A stretch of DNA of 64,000 bases from Acidovorax sp. sif1233 (GTDB lineage: Bacteria; Pseudomonadota; Gammaproteobacteria; Burkholderiales; Burkholderiaceae_C). The DNA lies in assembly GCF_019218755.1 (NCBI RefSeq), contig NZ_JAHUWZ010000001.1, forward strand, positions 1,178,001-1,242,000, written 5' to 3'. Positions 25,869 through 35,117 of the stretch are shown here, in pieces (the stretch's first letter is position 1; every line of letters begins with the position of its first letter). Both the position numbers and the translations under genes were made by a program. The notes under the pieces are model-generated. The model saw only the letters and a list, made by a program, of their open reading frames with translations, had not been told where the DNA came from and made no database searches.

Positions 25869-26400
25869 GTGTTGCTGGTGATGGTTGCCATGGTGTTGGC
25901 CCTCACTGGCTGCTCATCCGCCAGCCCACCCCCCGGCATCACACCCTTCACCCCGTTCGACCTGGCCCGCTACGAAGGCTGCTGGTACGAAGTCGCCCGG
26001 CTCGACCATTCGTTTGAACGCGGCATGACGGACGTGAGCGCCACCTACCAGCGTCAGGGGGACGACAGCGTGCGTGTGCAACCGGGGCTTTGACACCGGC
26101 AAGAATGGCTGGCGCCAGGCGGACGGCAAGGCGAAGTTCACCGGCGATGCGAACACCGCGTCGCTCAAGGTGTCGTTCTTTGGTCCGTTCTACGGCAGCT
26201 ACCACGTGGCCGCGCTGGATGCGGACTACCAATGGGCGCTGGTGGTGGGGCCCGACCTCAGCTACTGCTGGATCTTGTCGCGCACCAAACAACTGGCCCC
26301 GCCGTGCGCGAGCAGCTCATCGCCCGTGCCAACGTCCTGGGGCATCGACACCCAGGCGCTGATCTGGGTGACCCACGAACGCACTGACCCAAAATCATGA
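25869..26400 (+). pseudogene. Lipocalin (Blc-like) lipoprotein, frameshifted
   Basis: The reading starts at GTG 25869 with a lipoprotein signal (lipobox LTGC) and the lipocalin start YEGCWYEVARLDHSFERG. Near 26085 the frame breaks: QRQGDDSVRV continues as NRGFDTGKNGW only in the next frame, as if two bases of the expected VRVLNRG were lost. A second slip near 26300 and a compensating one near 26340 scramble the part that should read AVREQLIARANVLG before GIDTQALIWV returns. The rest matches Blc (KVSFFGPFYGSYHVAALD). Either a recent pseudogene or sequencing error; the next gene has the same kind of damage. Confidence 0.75.
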
Positions 26401-27187
26401 AGCTCCCTGCGCCACAAACCATTGCCGCCATTGGCGCAGGCCTGGCAGGTCTGTCGTGTGCGCAGGCGCTGCTGCAGGCAGGCCACATGGTGCATGTGTT
26501 TGACAAAAGCCGTGGACCTTCCGGCCGCATGAGCACCCGTTGCCCTGAAGACGAGCACGGTGCCTGGCTGTGCGACCACGGCACGCAGTATTTCACCGCC
26601 CGCGATCCCGCCTTTCGTGCGGAGGTGGCCCACTGGCAGCGGGCGGGCGTGGCCGCAGTGTGGGATGCCCGCCTGGCCAGTTTTGACGGCAGCATATGGA
26701 CCACGCCGCACACTCCGCTGGAGCGGTTTGTGGGTACACCGCGCATGACGTCGCCCGCCGCATGGCTGGTGCAGAGCCTGGGCGACCGTGCGCAGGCGCA
26801 GTGGCAAACCACCGTACAGCGGCTGGACCATCACCTCCGCAGAGCACGGCCCACTCCACGAGCGTTACGACGCTGTGATGTTGGCGGTGCCTGCCCCGCA
26901 GGCCGTACCGTTGCTCGCCCCCGTAGCGCGCGCTGGCGCTGCCGTGGCCGCTGGGCCGTGATGCTGCGCTACGCTGCCCCCGTGGCCATGCCGTGGGAGG
27001 GCGCCTTCATCAACACCGGCCCGCTGCGCTGGGTGGCGCGCGACAGCAGCAAGCCCGGCCGATGCCACGTTGAGCCAGAGCTTCCGGCTGGGCATGGTGT
27101 ACAGGCAACTCCAAAATGCAGGGTCCGCAACTCGATGCGCTGCGCGACCATGCCGCTGACCTGCGCACGCGGCTGGATGCGCTATAG
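26397..27187 (+). pseudogene. Renalase-like FAD/NAD(P) oxidoreductase, frameshifted
   Basis: The N-terminus is intact, with the dinucleotide-binding motif AIGAGLAGLSCAQALLQAG, then DKSRGPSGRMSTR and CDHGTQYFTARDP. Near 26836 the frame shifts: WTITSAEHGPLHERYDAVM and LAVPAPQAVPLLAPV lie in another frame, then WAVMLRYAAPVAMPWEGAF is back in the first. The 3' end is short and again out of frame (LRDHAADLRTRLDAL, stop 27185-27187), and the usual C-terminal GDW motif of the family was not found. It starts four bases inside the lipocalin gene. It is probably non-functional. Confidence 0.7.
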
Positions 27188-27234
27188 CCCTCCCTACCCA
27201 TCACCCAACGCCACTCCCACCGCAGGACCGCGCC

Positions 27235-28041
27235 ATGTCTCACGCACAGCCCCCCGCAATGCCGTTCACCTCCCTGCAGTCTCTGCCACACGGCAACGGA
27301 AGTTGGCAAGACGGTGCTAACGTCATATCCATGCTTGAGGACTATTTCTCCCTTCAATTGAAATTTGCCAAGTGCTACGCGGTGAAAGCAGCAGTGCCGT
27401 TCGACGTCGCCATTGACCGCTGTACCAACTTGCGACGCAGGCTGAATCTGTGGGGGGACACTGGCGCGAGTAGGTGGGATCTCTTTCTGGACAGGGTAAA
27501 AAGCGCGGTCGATGACCATGCCGAGCAAGTCGCTTTATGTGCCGGGTTCCAACGATCTCTTTCCTACGTCGAAGTCACACGGTCGTTCGGCTGTTTCTCT
27601 TACGATCCGCCCGATGCATGCGGTACCTTGCGCATCCACTTTGTTGCGCCGGATGGAATCAATTCCAGTCCGCTGGCTATTGAGAATTTCAGTGCGAGGA
27701 GGGCCGACCTGCAAGATCTGATTTCGCATGTTCAGCGCACTGAGCCCAGCGTTACAACCGTGCGCGGCGTTTCCTGGCTCTACAACCTGCAGGCATATAG
27801 GCGGCTCTTTCCAACGGCCTATAGCGCTTCAGTTCAGACCGCACGGTTTCCTTTGCACTTGAACGGGAGTTCAACCTGGGGCCAGGTACTGAACTGGCGG
27901 CAGGAGGTGAAGCCGGCTGTACGAGATCAATTGTTAGTTCGCCTCAATGACATGGAGGTCGCAACTCCTTGGCGGGTCTTTCCGCTCCAAGCTTTGGTCG
28001 CTACAAGCCAGATCGAGGTGTTTTATGACTGGTTCACATGA
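27235..28041 (+). CDS. Hypothetical protein, lower GC
   Basis: A 268-residue protein that I do not recognise. There is no signal peptide, membrane helix or known motif. It has five cysteines and an aromatic C-terminal half (YNLQAYRRLF, STWGQVLNWRQEV, IEVFYDWFT). Codon use is visibly less GC-biased than in neighbours, suggesting transfer. The ATG at 27235 has no clear ribosome site. An in-frame ATG at 27330 (MLEDYF) is an alternative, because the preceding 30 residues look like carry-over from high-GC DNA. It follows two broken genes. Confidence 0.5.
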   Translation: MSHAQPPAMPFTSLQSLPHGNGSWQDGANVISMLEDYFSLQLKFAKCYAVKAAVPFDVAIDRCTNLRRRLNLWGDTGASRWDLFLDRVKSAVDDHAEQVALCAGFQRSLSYVEVTRSFGCFSYDPPDACGTLRIHFVAPDGINSSPLAIENFSARRADLQDLISHVQRTEPSVTTVRGVSWLYNLQAYRRLFPTAYSASVQTARFPLHLNGSSTWGQVLNWRQEVKPAVRDQLLVRLNDMEVATPWRVFPLQALVATSQIEVFYDWFT

Positions 28042-28136
28042 AGGTTGTCGAATGTCGGACATGGGCCCGAACCAGTCTTCCAAGTGACCTGCTTGGGTGA
28101 CCGCAACCGTTGCAAGCCGCTCGCATTGTTCCTTCC

Positions 28137-30062
28137 TCAAATCCCAAACTTCTTCACCCGATAAGCCATCGTCGCCCGGCTGATCCCCAGCAGCCTTGCC
28201 GCCGACGCCACATTGCCTCCCGCGCTGTGCAGCGCCTGCCGCAGCAATTGTTCTTCGGCCTGATGCAGCGGCGCGACCGTTGGCGTGGCGGTGGGTGTCG
28301 GGTTCCAGCTGGATGTTGGCTGTGGGGGTGCTGGGTTTTGCGGGGCAACGGCGCCCGCGGCAACTCCGCGTTGCGGCTGCCCCGTCGCATGCAGCGTGCC
28401 CGTGCTGTTCGGATTCAGGTGCAGCGACATCACGTCCGAGCTCGGCTGTTCGCCCCCGGCAAACAAATGGTGCGGCTCGATCGGCTCGCCATCGGTGGCC
28501 AAAATCACGCTGCGCTCGATCAGGTTCTGCAGCTCGCGGATGTTGCCGGGAAACGGGTAGTGAAACATCGCCTTCACCGCCGCCTGGCTGAAGCCGGGTA
28601 CCTGGCGCTGGTGCTTGCGCTGGTAGTGCGCCAGAAAGTGGCTCATCAGCAACGGGATGTCGTCGCGCCGGTCGCGCAGCGGGGGCAGGTGGATGGGGAA
28701 TACGTTGAGGCGGTAGAACAAGTCTTCGCGAAACGTGCCTTCGCGCACGGCCTGGCGCAGGTCGACATTGGTGGCGGCCACCAGGCGCACGTCCACGCGC
28801 ACGGTGCGGGTGCCGCCCACGCGCTCTACTTCGCCCTCTTGCAGAGCGCGCAGCAGCTTGCCCTGGGCCACCAGGCTGAGCGTGCCGATTTCGTCGAGGA
28901 AAAGGGTGCCGCCGTGTGCGCGCTCAAAGCGCCCGGGGCGCGATGTGCCTGCGCCGGTGTAGGCGCCACGCTCCACGCCAAACAGTTCGCTTTCCACCAG
29001 CGTGTCGGGGATGGCCGCGCAGTTGATAGCCACAAAGGGCTGGTCTTTGCGCGGGCTGATGCGGTGCAGCATGCTGGCAAACATCTCTTTGCCCACGCCC
29101 GATTCGCCGGTGAACAACACGGTGGCGGCGGTGGGCGCCACGCGCTGCAGCATGTGGCAGGCGGCGTTGAAGGCGGATGAGGCGCCCACCATGGTGGCCT
29201 GGGCCGTGGGCTCGGCGGCGGTGCCTGCGAGGGCCGCTGAGGTTTTGCCCGGTGGCACGCCCAGGTAGGTGGTGCGCGCCTTGGCCTGCGCCCCTTCTGG
29301 CATCGAGGTGGGCAGCGACGCAGGCGGGGTGCCCACAAAGTCCTGCGCGTTCAGATAAAAGAGATCCTGCTCGGGGTCTTCCCACAGGTGGGCCGACTTG
29401 CCGACCACGCGGCAGTGCGCGGCGCCGGACGAGCGGCAGTCCACCTCGCGAAAAACGATCATGTGGCCGAACAAGGTGCTCACATAGCCCGTGGCGTACC
29501 CCACCTGCATCCAGCACGCGGGCGATCCGCCCACGCCATAGGCGGCAATGTGCTCGTCGTCCTCGCTGGAGTTGTGCCACAGGAATTCGCCTTCGTACGC
29601 GCCCCTGTCCGCGTCGTAGCGGGCGTGCACCACTTCCACCTGCACCACGCCCTCCAGCGCATGCAGGCGGGTGCCCGCAATGGCCGCCGCCGTGGGCTCG
29701 GCATTCGGCCATTGCTGGCGCACCAGGCGGGCGTCGCGCGCGCCGCTCACATAGCCCGCGCGGGTGAGCAGCCCGCGTGCCTTGTCCAGGCCGATGCTGT
29801 CGATCAGCTCGCGCCGCAGCGATCCCAGGGCCTCGGAGTGCAGCAGGATCATGCGCTGGTCTTGCAGCCAGATGCGCCCGTCGCCGGGCGAGAAGAACAG
29901 GCATTCGCTGATGTCGGCCACCGTGGGGTGGGTGTGCTGGCTCACGCCGACGGTGTCGAACCCGCCCAGGGCACAGGGCTCGGTCGGGGCAAGCAAACCC
30001 CCGGCCTGGCTGGTGGCTGTGCTGCGATTCAGATCGGCCAGGGAGACACGGCGTCGGGACAT
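28137..30062 (-). CDS. XylR/DmpR-type sigma-54-dependent activator
   Basis: A 641-residue activator. A XylR-N aromatic-sensing domain occupies about 40-145. A V4R segment with three cysteines follows (183, 209, 217; [29 protein letters not shown]), matching the zinc-site region of DmpR-type sensors. The AAA+ domain has Walker A GESGVGKE (about 318-325), GAYTGA and [14 protein letters not shown] Fis-type helix-turn-helix closes the protein ([20 protein letters not shown]). Aromatic effectors bind the N-terminal part and release ATPase repression in this family. ATG 30062 is preferred because GGAGAA precedes it; ATG 30080 is possible. It is divergent from an aromatic aldehyde dehydrogenase gene behind a sigma-54 promoter. 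Confidence 0.9.
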   Translation of the reverse strand: MSRRRVSLADLNRSTATSQAGGLLAPTEPCALGGFDTVGVSQHTHPTVADISECLFFSPGDGRIWLQDQRMILLHSEALGSLRRELIDSIGLDKARGLLTRAGYVSGARDARLVRQQWPNAEPTAAAIAGTRLHALEGVVQVEVVHARYDADRGAYEGEFLWHNSSEDDEHIAAYGVGGSPACWMQVGYATGYVSTLFGHMIVFREVDCRSSGAAHCRVVGKSAHLWEDPEQDLFYLNAQDFVGTPPASLPTSMPEGAQAKARTTYLGVPPGKTSAALAGTAAEPTAQATMVGASSAFNAACHMLQRVAPTAATVLFTGESGVGKEMFASMLHRISPRKDQPFVAINCAAIPDTLVESELFGVERGAYTGAGTSRPGRFERAHGGTLFLDEIGTLSLVAQGKLLRALQEGEVERVGGTRTVRVDVRLVAATNVDLRQAVREGTFREDLFYRLNVFPIHLPPLRDRRDDIPLLMSHFLAHYQRKHQRQVPGFSQAAVKAMFHYPFPGNIRELQNLIERSVILATDGEPIEPHHLFAGGEQPSSDVMSLHLNPNSTGTLHATGQPQRGVAAGAVAPQNPAPPQPTSSWNPTPTATPTVAPLHQAEEQLLRQALHSAGGNVASAARLLGISRATMAYRVKKFGI

Positions 30063-30105
30063 GGGTTCTCCGGCAGTCATCAAAAATGGATCAGAAAGTG
30101 ATCAT

Positions 30106-30120
30106 TTGAGCAATTGGCAA
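30106..30120. promoter_or_regulatory. XylR/DmpR-like upstream activator site
   Basis: TTGAGCAATTGGCAA matches the family site TTGATCAATTGATCAA at 10 of its first 11 bases and keeps the terminal CAA, with one base missing in the right arm. It lies about 177 bases before the expected sigma-54 start at about 30290, the usual distance. TGATCA (30099-30104) lies just to its left. Confidence 0.5.
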
Positions 30121-30263
30121 GCGGCCATTTGTTTATGAATGGTAACTATTTGGTGGCAAAAAGTCCCCCATGCCAGCCGTCTTTCAGCCTAGGGAAAGTC
30201 CGTAGCGTCCCCTCTCAAAAAAGCCCCGTCGAGCGTGTTCAACGGCATTGGGGCGCGTGGGGC

Positions 30264-30280
30264 TGGTACGCCCGTTGCAA
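30264..30280 (+). promoter_or_regulatory. Sigma-54 (-24/-12) promoter of the aromatic cluster
   Basis: TGGTACG-CCCG-TTGCAA carries GG at 30265-30266 and GC at 30277-30278 with exactly ten bases between. It matches TGGCACG-N4-TTGCA except for one T. The expected start is near 30290, 51 bases before the dehydrogenase ATG. It is divergent from a sigma-54 activator gene of the XylR family. Confidence 0.75.
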
Positions 30281-30340
30281 TTTGAGGTCACACCGCCGCG
30301 GCAATGCGGTGGGTTTTGATTTCAACCAAGGAGCAATGCA

Positions 30341-31816
30341 ATGGGTGTTTCAGAAAAACCAGGCCTGCTGGACAACCGCCTGTGGGCGGGTAAGGCCTTT
30401 GACGGTGCGTGGGAAACTTCGCTGAGCACAGCGCGTGACGCGGTCGAGCCTGCTACGGGCCAGGTGCTCAGCCGCGTGGGCATTGCCAGTGCGGCCGACA
30501 TGCAGGCCGCCATTGGCCGGGCGCAGCAAGCACAGGCCGCCTGGGCGGCGACGGGGCCGCGCGAGCGTGCGGCTGTGTTCCATCGTGCGGCCAGTATTTT
30601 TGAGCAGCACTTTGACGAGCTGGCCATGGCAGTCGCCCGCGAAACCGGCGGCATCGTGCCCAAGGGCCAGCACGAGGTACGCGAGGCCATCACGCTTTGC
30701 CACCTGGCCGCAGCCCTGCCCATGCAGGCACAGGGCCAGGTGCTGCCCAGCACGCCCGGCCGCCTGTCCATCGCCCGGCGCGTGCCGCACGGGGTGGTGG
30801 GTGTGATCTCGCCATTCAACTTCCCGCTCATTCTGGGATTGCGCTCGGTGGCCCCGGCGCTGGCGCTGGGCAATGCGGTGGTGCTCAAGCCCGACACCCG
30901 CACGCCGGTGAGCGGCGGTTTCATCATGGCCCGCGTGTTTGAAGAAGCCGGTCTGCCCAAGGGCTTGCTGCAGGTGGTGCCCGGCGACGCCGAGGCGGGC
31001 GAGGCGCTGGTGGTGGACGAGCGCGTGCCCATGATCGCCTTCACCGGCTCACCCACGGTGGGCCGCCGCATCGGCGCGCTGGCGGGGCAGCACCTGAAGA
31101 AGGTGTCGCTGGAGCTGGGCGGCGCCAACAACCTCATCATTCTGGAAGACGCCGACCCCGATGCTGCGGCCAGCGCCGCCGCGTTTGGCGCGTGGTTCCA
31201 CCAGGGGCAGATCTGCATGGCATCGAACCGCATCCTGGTGCACGAGTCGATTGCGGAAGCCATCCTGCAGCGCATGGTGGGCAAGGCCACGCACCTGCCC
31301 GTGGGCGATGGCGCCAGCGGCCAGGTGGCCCTGGGCCCGATGATCGACGCCAAGCAGCTGCAGCGCTTCGACAAGGTGATCAAGGACAGCGTGGCCCAGG
31401 GCGCCAAGCTCGAAGCGGGCGGCACCTACGAGGGCCTTTGCTACAAGCCCACGGTGCTCTCGGGCGTCAAGCCCGGCGTCCGTTCGTTTGACGAAGAGCC
31501 CTTTGGCCCGGTGGCCAACCTCGTCACCTTCCGCTCCGACGACGAGGCCGTGCAACTGGCCAACACCAGCCAGGGCGGCCTGGCCGCGGCCGTCATCAGC
31601 CCCAGCGTGGGCCGCGCCATGGCCATCGGCCAGCGGCTGCGCGCTGGCATGGTTCACATCAACGACCAGACCGTGAACGACGAGTGCACCAACCCCTTTG
31701 GCGGCCCCGGTGTGGGTGGCAACGGGGGCAGCGTGGGTGGGCCTGCGGACATCGATGAGTACACGCAGTGGCAGTGGATCACGGTCAAAGACGCGCCGCC
31801 CGCATTCCCGTTCTAG
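30341..31816 (+). CDS. Aromatic aldehyde dehydrogenase (benzaldehyde dehydrogenase, XylC-like)
   Basis: A 491-residue NAD(P)-dependent aldehyde dehydrogenase. It has GVISPFNFPLILGLRSVAPA near 148-167, the Glu motif LELGGANN near 256-263, and catalytic Cys in HQGQICMASNR near residue 290. The C-terminal GGPADIDEYTQWQWITV is characteristic of the benzaldehyde/vanillin dehydrogenase branch. It should oxidise an aromatic aldehyde to the acid in the cytoplasm. The usual ELGGK lysine is Ala here. It is the first gene after the sigma-54 promoter, and AAGGAG precedes ATG 30341. Confidence 0.85.
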   Translation: MGVSEKPGLLDNRLWAGKAFDGAWETSLSTARDAVEPATGQVLSRVGIASAADMQAAIGRAQQAQAAWAATGPRERAAVFHRAASIFEQHFDELAMAVARETGGIVPKGQHEVREAITLCHLAAALPMQAQGQVLPSTPGRLSIARRVPHGVVGVISPFNFPLILGLRSVAPALALGNAVVLKPDTRTPVSGGFIMARVFEEAGLPKGLLQVVPGDAEAGEALVVDERVPMIAFTGSPTVGRRIGALAGQHLKKVSLELGGANNLIILEDADPDAAASAAAFGAWFHQGQICMASNRILVHESIAEAILQRMVGKATHLPVGDGASGQVALGPMIDAKQLQRFDKVIKDSVAQGAKLEAGGTYEGLCYKPTVLSGVKPGVRSFDEEPFGPVANLVTFRSDDEAVQLANTSQGGLAAAVISPSVGRAMAIGQRLRAGMVHINDQTVNDECTNPFGGPGVGGNGGSVGGPADIDEYTQWQWITVKDAPPAFPF

Positions 31817-31821
31817 CAGCG

Positions 31822-31980
31822 ACAACCCCCTGAGGCGCTGCGCGCCTTCCCCCTTCTCTCGAATCGCTGCGCGATGCGGGAAGGGGGACGCCGCCAGCGC
31901 ATGCAAGTGAAACGCCGCTGCGCAGCTTGGGCGGCCCTTGCGCGGCGGCCCTCGCCTGGGCTGCGCCAGTTGCCCAGGTT
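31822..31980. repeat. Dispersed intergenic repeat B, copy 2
   Basis: Aligns with 16531-16685 from ACAACCCC to the CGCCAGTTGC block. The first part forms a long hairpin, CCTTCCCCCTTC against GGGAAGGGGG, with inner arms ATCGC/GCGAT. The block GAAACGCCGCTG and the segment CAGCTTGGGCGGCCCTTGCG are shared with copy 1. It fills most of the 255-base gap between the aldehyde and alcohol dehydrogenase genes. Confidence 0.75.
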
Positions 31981-32071
31981 GGCCGCACGTCTTAGGGCCG
32001 GAGAGCACGCGAATAGCCCAGGTCTCCACGGACAAGGGCTCCCATCGACACAAACTAAGGAGACAACTTTC

Positions 32072-32839
32072 ATGACCCTTCACAACAAAACCATCGTCGT
32101 CACCGGCTGCTGCTCGGGCATCGGCGCAGACTTTGCCAAGCTCGCCCGCCAGCAGGGCGCCCACGTGATCGGTGTGGACCGCAATGCGCCCACGCTCACG
32201 CTCGACGGCTTTGTGCAAGTGGACCTGGGCGACCCGGCCGCCATTGACGCCGCCGTGGCGCAACTGCCCGCCAAGATCGATGCGCTGGCCAACATTGCAG
32301 GCGTGCCGGGCACATCGCCCGCCGAGCTGGTGGGCCGCGTCAACTACCTGGGACTGCGCCACTTCACGCACCGTGTGCTGGAGCGCATGGGCGAGGGCGG
32401 CTCCATCGTCAATATCTCTTCCATCCTGGGGGCCGAGTGGCCCCAGCGCCTGGAAACCCACCGCGCCCTGGGCGCCACCACCAGCTTTGATGACGGCGCG
32501 AAGTGGCTGGCCGCCCACCCTGTGGCGCAAGACACCTGCTACCAGTATTTCAAAGAGGCGCTGATCGTGTGGACCTACACCCAGTCGCAAAAGATCTTCA
32601 TGGAGCGCGGCGTGCGCATGAACTGCGTGGCCCCGGGCCCCGTGTTCACGCCCATCCTGGGCGACTTTGTGCAGATGCTGGGCCAGGAGCGGGTGGAGAA
32701 AGACGCGCACCGCATGAAGCGCCCGGCCTTCAGCGATGAAGTGGCGCCCGTCATCGCCTTTTTGTGCAGCGACGCGGCACGCTGGGTGAGCGGCATCAAC
32801 CTGCCCGTGGATGGCGGCCTCGCCTCCACCTACATCTGA
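32072..32839 (+). CDS. calA: Coniferyl-alcohol dehydrogenase-like SDR
   Basis: A 255-residue short-chain dehydrogenase. The NAD motif is TGCCSGIG (10-17), then DGFVQVDLGDP, NIAGVPGTSP and the catalytic Ser region NISSILGAEWPQRLE. YxxxK lies within CYQYFKEAL. The C-terminus is INLPVDGGLASTYI. The run of matches with the coniferyl alcohol dehydrogenase CalA of Pseudomonas, as I remember it, is close along the whole length. It would oxidise an aryl-allyl or related aromatic alcohol to the aldehyde used by the preceding gene product. A GGAGACAAC ribosome site precedes ATG 32072. Confidence 0.75.
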   Translation: MTLHNKTIVVTGCCSGIGADFAKLARQQGAHVIGVDRNAPTLTLDGFVQVDLGDPAAIDAAVAQLPAKIDALANIAGVPGTSPAELVGRVNYLGLRHFTHRVLERMGEGGSIVNISSILGAEWPQRLETHRALGATTSFDDGAKWLAAHPVAQDTCYQYFKEALIVWTYTQSQKIFMERGVRMNCVAPGPVFTPILGDFVQMLGQERVEKDAHRMKRPAFSDEVAPVIAFLCSDAARWVSGINLPVDGGLASTYI

Positions 32840-32854
32840 TCGAAGGGGCCACAC

Positions 32855-33778
32855 ATGTCCGCACAACAGCTCCAGGCCATCCTGCAGATGGCCGCGCAAA
32901 ACCCACCGCCAGCCCAGCCCACCCCCGGGCAGCTGCGCGCGTGGTTTGATGCCAGCAACTCGCAGATGCCCCTCGCCCAGGGGCTTCACATCCAGACGCT
33001 GCGCGTCCCCAACGGGGCGGGCGGCACCATGGCTGCGGAGTTGCTGAGCACGCCGCAGGCTGACCCGCGCAGGCTCATCATTTACTACCACGCTGGCGGA
33101 TTTGTGTTTGGCTCGCTGGCCTCGCACCGGGCGCTGTGCTCGTACCTGGCGCAGTTCAGCGGAGCGCAGGTGCTCAACGTGGACTACCGCCTGGCACCGG
33201 AACACCCCGCGCCCGCAGCACACGACGATGCGCTGGCTGCCTACCAATGGGCGCTGGCCAATGGCTATGCCGTGTCGGCCATTGCGCTGATGGGCGACTC
33301 GGCCGGCGGCAACCTGGCCTTGTCCACCGCCGTGCGTGCCCGCAACCAGGGGCTGCCGCTGCCTGCGGCCGTCGTGGCCTTGTCGCCCGCGCTGGACCTG
33401 GCGTCCGAAGGCGAGTCCCACCATACCGTGGACGACCCATTCATCACGCGTGAGCTGATGGGATTTTTCAACGCCATGTATGTGCCGGGTGGCGATGTGC
33501 GTTCGCCCACGGTCACGCCGTTTTACAGCGCCGACCTGCAGGGCCTGCCGCCCGTGCAATTGCAGGTGGGCGGCTGGGAGCGCCTGCGCGACGACGCGGT
33601 GACCATGGCCGCACGCTTGAAGGCGGCGGGCGTTGAGGCGGAATGCACCGTGTGGGACGGCATGGTGCATTGCTGGCAGCTGTTTGCGCCCGTGCTGGAT
33701 GAGGCGCTGGCTTCGCTGGAGCAGGCGTGCCGGTTCATTGCCGCGCGCCAGCGCATTGCCGCAGCGCCCTCACGGTAG
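32855..33778 (+). CDS. Alpha/beta hydrolase, HSL-type (family IV) esterase
   Basis: A 307-residue esterase. The oxyanion motif is IYYHAGGFVFGS near 71-82 (HAGG in place of the usual HGGG). The nucleophile elbow is GDSAGGNLA near 148-156, Asp lies in VDDPFI or later, and His in WDGMVHCWQ near 271. In this cluster it probably releases an aromatic alcohol from an ester before CalA-like oxidation (inference). It begins 15 bases after the SDR gene. Confidence 0.82.
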   Translation: MSAQQLQAILQMAAQNPPPAQPTPGQLRAWFDASNSQMPLAQGLHIQTLRVPNGAGGTMAAELLSTPQADPRRLIIYYHAGGFVFGSLASHRALCSYLAQFSGAQVLNVDYRLAPEHPAPAAHDDALAAYQWALANGYAVSAIALMGDSAGGNLALSTAVRARNQGLPLPAAVVALSPALDLASEGESHHTVDDPFITRELMGFFNAMYVPGGDVRSPTVTPFYSADLQGLPPVQLQVGGWERLRDDAVTMAARLKAAGVEAECTVWDGMVHCWQLFAPVLDEALASLEQACRFIAARQRIAAAPSR

Positions 33779-33792
33779 CAAAGGACGAACCC

Positions 33793-35028
33793 ATGATGAA
33801 ACGACCCACCGGCGCATGCCGGGGCGCGAGCCTGCGCGGCGCAGGGAGTGCCGTGCTGTGGTGGCGCCCCCGTGCCCTGCTGCTGTCGCTCTGCCTGTGG
33901 CTGCTGCTTTGGCCCGCCGCCCACGCGCAGCAAGGCGCACAGCGGCCCATCAAGGTGGGTGCGGTCAGTGCCCTGAGCGGCCCCCATGCATTCCCGGAGT
34001 CCTCGCAGGCGGCCAAGGCCTACATCGACGCAGTGAATGCCGCCGGCGGCATTGGGGGCCGCCGCATCGAATACATCTCGCTCGATGAAGGGGTCTCGCC
34101 CGCCAGTGCCATGGCAGCGGCGACGAGGCTCATCAACGACGCGGAGGTTGTGGCGCTGGCGGGCAGTTCCGGCCTGCTGGACTGCGCGGTCAATGCGCCT
34201 CGCTACGAAGCAGCGCGGTTGATGTCGCTGCAAGGGGCCTCGGTCTCGCCTGCATGCTTCCGATCGTCGCATGTGGTGCCCCTCAACAACGGACCCTACG
34301 TGGGGCTGGCCAGCGCCGTGCTGTTTGCCCACCACACGCTGCGCAGCCGAAAACTGTGTGCCCTGGCGCTCGATCTGCCAGGCATGGCCGAGGGCTACCA
34401 GCAGGCGCTGGAGCGCCTGGGCGAAGCGAAAGCCATGGAGGTGCCACAGCTGCAGTTGGTGGGGGTTGACCAAGAACCTGCCCCCGTCCTTCGGGCCGTG
34501 AAGGGGCAGGGGTGCGACACCGTGATCTTCACGGGGCACGAGGCCGCGGTGCTCCGCTGGAGCGAGGCCGCCCACGCGCTGGGGGCGGGCGGCATGACCT
34601 GGATCTATCTCACCCCGGCCTACACCGACCGCGTGGCCCGCGCACTCGCCCCGCGGGATGGCGCCGTGTATGTGATGGCCGAGTTCGAGCCCTGGAAGAG
34701 CCGGTCCTTGCCCGCGCAGGACTGGCGCCGCCTGATGCAGGACGCCCGCTTGCCCCTGAGTTCGCTGTCGCAAGGCGGCTATGTGGCGGCCCAGATGCTG
34801 GTGCGCGCACTGCGCCAGGTCGAAGGGCCCATCACCCGCGAGACCGTGACCCGTGCCCTGCAGCAGATGCCGCCCACCAGCCATCCCCTGCTGGGGATGC
34901 CGTTTGAGATCGGCCAGCGCCGCGCCCACAACCCCAACCGTGCGGCCCTGCCGCTCAAGCTGCAGCAAGGCCACTGGTACATCGCGACCCCCGCCTGGAT
35001 CGAGGTGCCCGAGTTACTGGCGCCCTGA
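33793..35028 (+). CDS. Liv-type substrate-binding protein (aromatic cluster, first)
   Basis: A 411-residue periplasmic binding protein with a long signal peptide (about 45 residues, ending AAHAQ). The mature start IKVGAVSALSGPHAFPESSQ is LivJ-like. It has GSSGLLDCAVNAPRYEAARL, and several cysteines, unlike its partner at 36057. It probably binds an aromatic acid, alcohol or ester and feeds the LivGFHM set downstream. ATG 33793 lies 14 bases after the esterase stop. Confidence 0.8.
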   Translation: MMKRPTGACRGASLRGAGSAVLWWRPRALLLSLCLWLLLWPAAHAQQGAQRPIKVGAVSALSGPHAFPESSQAAKAYIDAVNAAGGIGGRRIEYISLDEGVSPASAMAAATRLINDAEVVALAGSSGLLDCAVNAPRYEAARLMSLQGASVSPACFRSSHVVPLNNGPYVGLASAVLFAHHTLRSRKLCALALDLPGMAEGYQQALERLGEAKAMEVPQLQLVGVDQEPAPVLRAVKGQGCDTVIFTGHEAAVLRWSEAAHALGAGGMTWIYLTPAYTDRVARALAPRDGAVYVMAEFEPWKSRSLPAQDWRRLMQDARLPLSSLSQGGYVAAQMLVRALRQVEGPITRETVTRALQQMPPTSHPLLGMPFEIGQRRAHNPNRAALPLKLQQGHWYIATPAWIEVPELLAP

Positions 35029-35117
35029 GGCCGTGCGGCGGCGTTTTGTGAACGGATCGATTTCCCGTGAGACCCGAAGTGTGCATTTCAAAAAACCAAC
35101 CTGAACGAGGAGACAAC

